This document shows, one piece after another, positions 15,691-21,239 of a DNA stretch of 30,322 bases (the stretch's first letter is position 1; every line of letters starts with the position of its first letter). Position numbers and translations under genes: made by a program. This DNA comes from an uncultured Prevotella sp. (lineage in GTDB: Bacteria > Bacteroidota > Bacteroidia > Bacteroidales > Bacteroidaceae): NCBI GenBank assembly GCA_900556465.1, contig USPK01000015.1:1-30322 (forward strand), written 5' to 3'. The notes below the pieces were generated by a model. It made no database searches. It saw only the letters and a list, made by a program, of their open reading frames with translations, and was not told the DNA's origin.

Positions 15691-15967
15691 TATGGAGTAT
15701 TCCGGTACGCCGGAATGCAAATTCCTTTCTTGGAGCGGGACGCTCCACCGTTACGCCGCGGGCGCGTAGCGTTTTCCTCCCTGTTTGCTTTTAGCCTTGT
15801 CCGTATGGATATATGGATATGAGGCCTTTCGCGTTTCGGGCCGTCTGCCGGCCTGCGTTCCGTGACAATGGGAACGGTACAAAAAGGCGCGGGCCTGGAA
15901 ACGGAAAATGTCGTAACGGGTCCGGCATTTCCCGGACCTGTCACGGCATTCCGACCGTATAGGGGGC
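15684..15967. other. non-coding stretch with small hairpins
   Basis: No conserved gene is seen. The stretch holds two compact inverted repeats: ATTCCGG at 15699-15705 with CCGGAAT at 15710-15716, and GGAGCG at 15732-15737 with CGCTCC at 15741-15746. The lipoprotein terminator is at 15912-15945. The two hairpins downstream of rnpB could be processing or backup termination sites for that RNA. Confidence 0.5.
15912..15945 (-). terminator. probable terminator after the DUF4595-like lipoprotein gene
   Basis: GGTCCGG at 15919-15925 pairs with CCGGACC at 15932-15938. The stem extends outward to 15912 and 15945 with two mismatched or wobble positions. It lies 23 nt past the stop codon on the minus strand. 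The following tract is only weakly T-rich. Confidence 0.55.
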
Positions 15968-16810
15968 TCAATACGTATAGCTGACAGAGGCGACTCCGCC
16001 GTCGGCTGTGTGATAGTTGCAGAGGGTGACGTCGCCGTTTGTCGTTCCGTATTCAAACTCCAGCGTGTAGTCTTTTTCCGGATGCTGGCTATGCGTGAAC
16101 GTGACTTGTTGGACAAGATTGGTGGTCGGGCGGCCCAACAGTCCCGCATAATAGAGGTGCTCGAAGCCCAGGCAGCCCAGTTCCTGGCTGATACCCTCGG
16201 GAAGCAGGCCGTTGCTGTTGACAAGGGCCGACGGCGTACACGTCAGCGTCACCGCCTCCTGGTCGGCCCCGACGTAGTCAATCCGTTGCAGGTTTCCGTT
16301 GTCGTAGGTAATGGTGGCGGAACTCTTGTACTGTTCTACCTGTCCGAAGCTGTTTTCAAAGATGGTCTTGCTCCAGCCCGCCAGCCGCCCGTCGCGGTAA
16401 TAAAACTCATAGATGTTGCGGTTTACCGTCATGCGCTCGATGTACCCTTGCGACGTCAGCTGCAACTGAACGGCTTCGCCGCTCGAGTTGTAGACGCCGA
16501 CGCTCCACGGTCCGTAGGATAGCTGGCTGGTGTAGGAGAAACTGCGGTCCAACGTTGTGGAGGGGTCGCGCATGACGCCCTGTGCCGTGACCAGCCTGCC
16601 GTCGGCGTAGGAAAAGGTCCAGTCGTAAGTCGACATCACGCTGCCCAGGTGGGTGATACTGCGCACGGCGGCGGCCCCGTCGGCCGGCAGCGTGGGGCGC
16701 ATGGCCGGAGTTTCGTCGTCTGAGCAGGACAACACGCTCAGTAGCGTTGCGGGGACGAGCATGGCGCTCAATGCGTATTTCAATAACCGATGGTGGGCGA
16801 ATGTTTTCAT
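15968..16810 (-). CDS. DUF4595-like surface lipoprotein
   Basis: The 280-residue protein has a lipoprotein signal peptide with lipobox LLSVLSC and lipidated Cys29. The residues after it (SDDE) are acidic, as in the export signal that sends Bacteroidota lipoproteins to the cell surface. The rest is a run of beta-strands such as WTFSYADGRLVTA, FEFYYRDGRLAGW and ATITYDNGNLQRIDY, which resembles the repeating YD/RHS-like strands of DUF4595 proteins. Function is unknown. The ATG at 16810 is used because the earlier in-frame TTG is inside the -7 box. It is flanked by a terminator and by the DMT transporter gene. Confidence 0.78.
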   Translation of the reverse strand: MKTFAHHRLLKYALSAMLVPATLLSVLSCSDDETPAMRPTLPADGAAAVRSITHLGSVMSTYDWTFSYADGRLVTAQGVMRDPSTTLDRSFSYTSQLSYGPWSVGVYNSSGEAVQLQLTSQGYIERMTVNRNIYEFYYRDGRLAGWSKTIFENSFGQVEQYKSSATITYDNGNLQRIDYVGADQEAVTLTCTPSALVNSNGLLPEGISQELGCLGFEHLYYAGLLGRPTTNLVQQVTFTHSQHPEKDYTLEFEYGTTNGDVTLCNYHTADGGVASVSYTY

Positions 16811-16840
16811 CTGTTGTTGCTGATTAGGGAATGATATTTG

Positions 16841-16848
16841 CAAACTTA
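16841..16848 (-). promoter_or_regulatory. -7 box for the DUF4595-like lipoprotein gene
   Basis: TAAGTTTG on the minus strand, 30 nt before the ATG at 16810. No matching -33 box was found. Confidence 0.55.
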
Positions 16849-17000
16849 CATCTTTTTTCCCTTACCGGCCGCATAAAAAACAGGGAATAACTTTTTTCCC
16901 ACAATTTTAGTAATGGTGTCGGGGCGTTTCGCCGCGGCGCCGGAAGCCTCGCTGTCCGGTTTCGGAAACAGCCGGGCGGTGAAGACGACGGCCGCAGGCT

Positions 17001-17891
17001 TCAGCGGCGCACCGCCATGTAGAGGCCGGCGATGATAGCCAGGCCGCCGACGCCCATGGTGAGCGTGAGGTGTTCGCCCAGGAACAGGGCCGAGAAAATG
17101 CACGTGGAGAGCGGGTTGAGGTAGATGTAGTTGGCCGAGGCCACGGCGCCGAGCTTCTCCACGACTTTGCTCCAGACGAAGTAGCAGGCCAGCGACGCCA
17201 CCAGGCCGAGGAAAAGAAGGTTGGCCCATACGGTCGGTCTTTGCAGCAGTTCGCCCGTCAGGCCGAGGACGGTGCCGCCGGCAGTCAGCTCTTGCGGCGC
17301 GACAACGGCGTGGAAGAGCAGGATGCTGACCAGTCCGTAGCCGAACACTTTGCGGGTGAGCATGGCCGCGCCGTAACGGTCGCCCAGCCGCTTGATAATG
17401 AGCTGATAGCAGGCCCACGAGAGCGAAGCGACCAGCGAGAGCCCTCCGCCCAGCAGGGGATGGGCGGCCGCGGCGCTGCGGTCGCCGCTGACGACGAGCC
17501 CCACGCCGCCCAGTGCGACGAGCGTCCAGAGCCACATTTGGGCTCGCATGCCCTTTTGCCGGCCAAGGAAGAAGGCAAACAGCGCCGTGAAGAGGGGAGC
17601 CAGACAGACGATGAGCGACACCGTACCGGCGCGGGCATAGCAGAGGGCGGTATTCTCGGCCCAGAAGTAGAGCGAGCCGCCCGTCATGCCGGCGATGAGC
17701 ATGGCGGTTTCGTCGCGCCAGTTCCGGCAGAACCATTGCCGGTGGCAGATGAGTGCCATTCCGACATAGGCCAGCGCGAAACGCAGGCAGAAGATGTTGG
17801 TCGGCGTCATGCCGGCGCCGAGCAGCACTTTGGTGGATACGAATGTTGTCCCCCAGATACAGACGGTGAGGACGGCCAGCAGGTGGTACAT
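17001..17891 (-). CDS. DMT superfamily (EamA) transporter
   Basis: This 296-residue inner-membrane protein has about ten hydrophobic helices in two homologous EamA halves (about residues 1-130 and 145-296). Typical motifs are CIWGTTFVSTKVLL at the first helix, FCLRFALAYVG, and SANYIYLNPLSTCIFSALFLGE at the penultimate helices. Such carriers usually export amino acids or other small metabolites, but the substrate cannot be read from the sequence. The ATG at 17891 begins the first helix. mazG ends 94 nt upstream on the same strand, with an inverted repeat between them. Confidence 0.9.
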   Translation of the reverse strand: MYHLLAVLTVCIWGTTFVSTKVLLGAGMTPTNIFCLRFALAYVGMALICHRQWFCRNWRDETAMLIAGMTGGSLYFWAENTALCYARAGTVSLIVCLAPLFTALFAFFLGRQKGMRAQMWLWTLVALGGVGLVVSGDRSAAAAHPLLGGGLSLVASLSWACYQLIIKRLGDRYGAAMLTRKVFGYGLVSILLFHAVVAPQELTAGGTVLGLTGELLQRPTVWANLLFLGLVASLACYFVWSKVVEKLGAVASANYIYLNPLSTCIFSALFLGEHLTLTMGVGGLAIIAGLYMAVRR

Positions 17892-17914
17892 AGCGGGATG
17901 TTAGGTAACGGAGG

Positions 17915-17954
17915 TCCGTCCCGTAGCCGGCTGGGGCTGGTGGGGCGGGACGGA
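17915..17954. repeat. inverted repeat between mazG and the DMT transporter gene
   Basis: TCCGTCCCG at 17915-17923 pairs exactly with CGGGACGGA at 17946-17954, with a 22-nt GC-rich loop. No T run follows on the minus strand. It may be an mRNA stability element or a weak attenuator between the two genes. Confidence 0.45.
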
Positions 17955-17985
17955 GTACGTAAGGGTGGTGATGGTCAGCGGGGCG

Positions 17986-18816
17986 TCAGGCCGGGTTGGC
18001 CGTGTCCTCTTTTTCCAGTTTCTTGGCCTCTTCCCAGATGGCGTCCATCTCTGCGAGCGACATTTCCGTGAGGGCACGCCCTTTCTTGAGCGTCTGTTGC
18101 TCCAGATAGTTGAAGCGGCGGATGAACTTCTGGTTCGTGCGCTCCAGCGCGTTGTCCGGGTTTATTTTGTAGAGGCGGGCAGCGTTGATGAGGCTGAATA
18201 GGACGTCGCCGAACTCGCTTTCGGCCTTGTCGTGGTCCTTCTGTTCGATTTCCTTTTCAAACTCGCCGATTTCCTCCTTCACCTTGTCCCATACCTGGTG
18301 GCGTTCTTCCCAGTCGAATCCCACGTTGCGGGCCTTGTCCTGGATGCGGTAGGCCTTGATGAGCGAGGGCAGGGCGTCGGGCACGCCGCCGAGCACCGTC
18401 TTGTTGCCGTCAGCCTCTTTCTGCTTGAGCTGTTCCCACTGTTCGCTGACCTGTTGGGCCGTCTCGACGTGTGCGCCTTCCTCGCCTTCCGGCCGGGCGG
18501 GCGGGAACACGTGCGGATGGCGGAAGATGAGCTTGTCGCAAAGCTGCTGGCAGACGTCGGCAATGTCGAAGTCGCCCGTTTCGGAGCCTATCTTGGCGTA
18601 GAAGCAGACGTGGAGAAGCACGTCGCCCAGCTCTTTGCAGATGTTCTTTTTGTCGCCCTTCATTAAGGCGTCGCAGAGTTCGTAGGTCTCTTCAATGGTG
18701 TTCGGGCGCAGGCTCTCGTTGGTTTGTTTGCGGTCCCAGGGGCATTTCACCCGCAGTTCGTCCAGGACGTCGAGCAAACGTCCGAAGGCTTCCAATTTTT
18801 CTTCTCTGGTGTGCAT
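17986..18816 (-). CDS. mazG: nucleoside triphosphate pyrophosphohydrolase MazG
   Basis: MazG hydrolyses (d)NTPs to the monophosphates and pyrophosphate, cleaning damaged nucleotides and dampening the stringent response. The 276-residue protein has two MazG domains. The first has CPWDRKQT near residue 25, EETYELCDAL and KELGDVLLHV, which supply the acidic metal ligands. The second has KVKEEIGEFEKEI and EFGDVLFSLIN. A Pro- and Glu-rich linker joins them. Length fits the double-domain form. It has a -7 box with a leader of about 90 nt that is GC-rich and likely folded. Confidence 0.95.
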   Translation of the reverse strand: MHTREEKLEAFGRLLDVLDELRVKCPWDRKQTNESLRPNTIEETYELCDALMKGDKKNICKELGDVLLHVCFYAKIGSETGDFDIADVCQQLCDKLIFRHPHVFPPARPEGEEGAHVETAQQVSEQWEQLKQKEADGNKTVLGGVPDALPSLIKAYRIQDKARNVGFDWEERHQVWDKVKEEIGEFEKEIEQKDHDKAESEFGDVLFSLINAARLYKINPDNALERTNQKFIRRFNYLEQQTLKKGRALTEMSLAEMDAIWEEAKKLEKEDTANPA

Positions 18817-18908
18817 AGCGATAGGAATCTAACAGTTTGTCCGGCGGACAGCGGTCCCGTCGGCCGGAAGTGTCGGGGCCGGCTTCGCAGGTCGGCCGGC
18901 GCGCCGTG

Positions 18909-18916
18909 CAAAGTTA
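18909..18916 (-). promoter_or_regulatory. -7 box for mazG
   Basis: TAACTTTG on the minus strand, 92 nt before the mazG ATG. No -33 TTTG is seen. The leader includes GCCGGC repeats able to fold. Confidence 0.55.
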
Positions 18917-19281
18917 CGAAAAACGCGGTGTTCCGTACGGGAGGGCCGCTTATTTCTGTCTCATTCTTTTGCCAGCCGGTGCGCCTTCGGGCTTTCCTGC
19001 TTTGCGTTGTGGAGCGGATTGGCCGCAGGCACCGCGGCCCCGTTCCGCGTGCCGGCGGCCACAGTTGCGCGGGGTACGGGCCTTAGCCCCGTTTTTACGG
19101 GCCCTATTCCCGTTTTTCCTGGGCTAAGCCCCGTATCTGCAGTCCTAAGCCCGCCGTTTGCACGACGTGTCCGGCGCGCCCGCATCCCTGTCTTGCGGAA
19201 GAGCGCTTCAGACGCAGGGAGCGCCGCGCGAAAGCGTCGGGTTTCAATAAAAGCGGTGGGGAACAGCACGTCCGGGGGAAT
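18917..19281. other. non-coding stretch of about 365 bp
   Basis: No conserved protein is found. Open frames here are dominated by the 21-nt repeats and by Arg/Pro/Ala-rich translation of GC-rich DNA. The stretch separates the mazG promoter from the terminator of the tRNA-Ser/tRNA-Glu operon. Confidence 0.6.
19076..19159. repeat. four 21-nt tandem repeats related to those at 409-471
   Basis: Units lie at 19076-19096, 19097-19117, 19118-19138 and 19139-19159. They share the CTTAGCCCCGT/CTAAGCCCCGT core and the TTTT spacer with the block at 409-471. The first unit is almost the consensus, and the later ones drift. The period is exactly 21 nt. Confidence 0.72.
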
Positions 19282-19321
19282 AAGAAAAAAGTCTTGCAAA
19301 CCCATCGGTCTGCAAGACTTT
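19282..19321 (-). terminator. terminator of the tRNA-Ser/tRNA-Glu operon
   Basis: On the minus strand AAAGTCTTGCA (19321-19311) pairs with TGCAAGACTTT (19298-19288), with a 12-nt loop, and is followed by a T-rich tract down to 19282. This is a clear intrinsic terminator just past the tRNA-Glu 3' end. Confidence 0.85.
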
Positions 19322-19326
19322 CGGTG

Positions 19327-19398
19327 TAGCGCCTACGGGAATCGAACCCGTATACCATGCGTGAGAGGCATGTATCCTAACCATTAGATGAAAGCGCC
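19327..19398 (-). tRNA. tRNA-Glu (CTC)
   Basis: The minus-strand sequence folds as a 72-nt cloverleaf: acceptor GGCGCTT with AGGCGCT (including G-U pairs), anticodon stem CATGC/GCATG, loop CTCTCAC with anticodon CTC at 19363-19365, and T-arm ACGGG TTCGATT CCCGT. No CCA is encoded: the bases after the discriminator read CA. It reads GAG codons, in addition to the usual TTC isoacceptor presumably found elsewhere. Maturation of its 3' end would depend on RNase Z, whose gene is also in this window. Confidence 0.92.
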
Positions 19399-19411
19399 GT
19401 ATGTCATGTGG

Positions 19412-19500
19412 CGGAAGCTGGGGGATTCGAACCCCCGGTACGGTTAATCCCGTACGTCAGTTTAGCAAACTGGTGGTTTCAGCCACTCACCCAAACTTCC
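19412..19500 (-). tRNA. tRNA-Ser (GCT)
   Basis: The 89-nt minus-strand gene has acceptor GGAAG/CTTCC, a long variable arm (TACGGG/CCGTA) as expected for Ser, anticodon GCT in loop TTGCTAA, and T-arm GGGGG TTCGAAT CCCCC. The three bases after the discriminator are CCA (19411-19409), so its end may be encoded. It is the first gene of a two-tRNA transcript, followed about 13 nt later by tRNA-Glu. Confidence 0.93.
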
Positions 19501-19525
19501 AGGAGCGTTTCTCTCAAACGCGATG

Positions 19526-19557
19526 CAAAGGTAGGACTTTATTCAATACGGACCAAA
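19526..19557 (-). promoter_or_regulatory. promoter of the tRNA-Ser/tRNA-Glu operon
   Basis: Minus strand: TTTG at 19557-19554, a 20-nt spacer, and TACCTTTG at 19533-19526, matching both consensus boxes. The -7 box lies 25 nt before the tRNA-Ser 5' end, the same distance as at the fMet gene. It begins only 29 bp beyond the lipoprotein stop codon. Confidence 0.82.
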
Positions 19558-19585
19558 TGTTTGGCCCAAAAAATGCCTTATTTTC

Positions 19586-20161
19586 TTAGCGGCCCTGTAA
19601 AATCTCCTCGTTGTCGTCCAGTCCGGGCGTCTCCGAACCGCTTTCACCGGGCTCTTCGGGTGGCGTTTCCGCCGCATCGTCGAGCCACTGGAAATCGACT
19701 ACCCGCGTGAGGCCTTTCGTCCGGAAATACGTCCCCACCCATCCCAGCAGCACGAGCGGGCGCTGGAAGTTTTCCGGATGGTCGTAGAGATTGAGAGCGG
19801 CACGGAATCCGTAGCTCGTGCTGTTCTCGAGCTTGACGGGTATGCAGCGCAGGTAGTCGGTCTCGTACGGGGTGTCGGCCAAGAGCATGTTGGGGTTGGC
19901 CGCCGTTTCCGGGAGGGAGAAGGTGGAGCCGCTCGTGATAGAGGTGCCGTCGATGTAGCCCACGATATAGCCTTTCAGGAGAACGGTCGTATCGTTGGGG
20001 CAAAGCTGTACCTGCGCCACGCTGAGGGTATCGCCTTCGTATGTCGGGGAAATAGGGGCTTCGCCTTTTTCTTCCTGCCCGGTGTCTTCATCGGGAAGTT
20101 CGATTCTTTCACATCCGCAGCAGAGCAGGAAAAGCAGTAAGAGGGGCAACAGACGTTTCAT
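19586..20161 (-). CDS. small lipoprotein, DUF6359-like
   Basis: The 191-residue protein starts with MKRLLPLLLLFLLCCGC, a lipoprotein signal peptide with the lipidated Cys probably at 17, followed by an acidic, low-complexity linker (about residues 23-40). The central domain, from VLLKGYIVGYIDGTS to RVVDFQWL, is beta-rich and resembles DUF6359, an OB-like domain of Bacteroidales lipoproteins. The C-terminal 35 residues are Glu/Pro/Gly-rich and probably disordered. Its ATG overlaps the stop of the HisC-like gene (ATGA), so the two are translationally coupled. No function can be assigned. Confidence 0.75.
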   Translation of the reverse strand: MKRLLPLLLLFLLCCGCERIELPDEDTGQEEKGEAPISPTYEGDTLSVAQVQLCPNDTTVLLKGYIVGYIDGTSITSGSTFSLPETAANPNMLLADTPYETDYLRCIPVKLENSTSYGFRAALNLYDHPENFQRPLVLLGWVGTYFRTKGLTRVVDFQWLDDAAETPPEEPGESGSETPGLDDNEEILQGR

Positions 20162-21207
20162 GACATGAATTTACGGGGTAGGGCACGGAGTGCGCCCAGC
20201 AGTCGGGAGTTCTCGGCGTTGAGGCCGATGGTGATGCGCAGGCAGTCCTGGCACCGGGGGAGGGATTGGCAGGAGAACACATGGATGCCTTGTTGCTCGA
20301 GCAACTGGTACAGGTGCCTGCCGTCGTGCATCCGGGCCATGAAGAAGTTGGCGTCGGAGGGGTAGACCCTGACGCAGCAGGCCAACTGCCGGAAAGCGGC
20401 CATCACTTTTGTACGTTCGTCTAAAATCTGGGCTTTCCACCGGTCGGCGTCGAAGTAGCGCTTGAGCGTCCGGCCGGCTTCTTCCAGAACGGGGCTGCTC
20501 AGGTGGTGGTCAGGGCGTATGGCACGGAGCGCATCCACCAGTTCCGGGTGGGCGTAGACTGTGGCCAGGCACAGTCCCGCTGCGGCCAGGATGGCAGAGA
20601 AGGAGTGAATGATGACCAGATTGGGATGTTCCTCCTGCTCCGCAACGAGCGAGGGGCAGGAGGCGAAGTCGACGTAGGCTTCGTCTACGAGGACCAGACC
20701 GTGAAATTTTTCCGCCAGGTGCAGAATCTCCTGCCGGTCGAGGAGGTTGCCCGTTGGATTGTTGGGGCTACAGAGGTAGCAGAGGCGGGTCCTGTCGTTG
20801 CACTGGCGCAACACTGCCGCCGCCGTGAGATTGAAGTGCTCGTCGAGTTCCACCGTGCGGCACTCGACGTCGTGCAGCAGGCAGAGCTTCTGGACCGGCG
20901 AAATGGTGGGCGACGTCGTAAGCACGTTGTCCTGGCGCGGCGTGCAGCACAGGTGGAGCAGCAGTTCCAGCGCTTCGTAAGTACCCCGACAGAGAAAGAG
21001 GCGTTGCGAAGGAACCCGGCGGATGCGGCTGAGCGTATCCACCAGTTCGTCCGGATTGACGGCGTAACGGTTGAGGGGCGCGTTGAAAGGATTCTCGTTT
21101 GCATCCAGCCAGACTTCCGCTCTCGGGCGTTGGCGGTCGAGAGCCGGGGACGGCGCCGTGAGCAGGGGAAGAAGGCGCGGCCGGATGGGAAAACGGAAAT
21201 CTTTCAT
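20158..21207 (-). CDS. HisC-like aminotransferase-fold protein lacking the PLP lysine
   Basis: Over its full 349 residues the protein aligns with histidinol-phosphate aminotransferase (fold type I, PLP). Conserved parts are ANENPFNAP, CSPNNPTGN, LVLVDEAYVDFA and the C-terminal LRITIG arginine. However, the Schiff-base lysine of the usual SKAF motif is Ala205 (SFSAIL, codon GCC at 20593-20595), and no lysine lies within 30 residues either side. The phosphate-binding Arg is Cys213. The RGADE motif reads RGTYE, and the Tyr of the PPTYG motif is Ile. It is therefore unlikely to be a working transaminase, although the frame is intact. It lies 32 nt after the TPR gene and overlaps the lipoprotein gene by 4 nt. 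I withhold the hisC symbol. Confidence 0.85.
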   Translation of the reverse strand: MKDFRFPIRPRLLPLLTAPSPALDRQRPRAEVWLDANENPFNAPLNRYAVNPDELVDTLSRIRRVPSQRLFLCRGTYEALELLLHLCCTPRQDNVLTTSPTISPVQKLCLLHDVECRTVELDEHFNLTAAAVLRQCNDRTRLCYLCSPNNPTGNLLDRQEILHLAEKFHGLVLVDEAYVDFASCPSLVAEQEEHPNLVIIHSFSAILAAAGLCLATVYAHPELVDALRAIRPDHHLSSPVLEEAGRTLKRYFDADRWKAQILDERTKVMAAFRQLACCVRVYPSDANFFMARMHDGRHLYQLLEQQGIHVFSCQSLPRCQDCLRITIGLNAENSRLLGALRALPRKFMS

Positions 21208-21239
21208 AAGCGTAAACGTGGATGGGAGGGCGCGGAATG

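Noticed and set aside
15266..15822. Short open frames across the RNase P RNA region
   Set aside because: They overlap rnpB, whose signatures and closing helix explain the sequence.
18961..19387. Small open frames with Thr-Gly-Leu-Ser-Pro heptad repeats
   Set aside because: The heptads arise from the 21-nt DNA repeat and appear on both strands. The frames also run into the tRNA terminator and tRNA genes.
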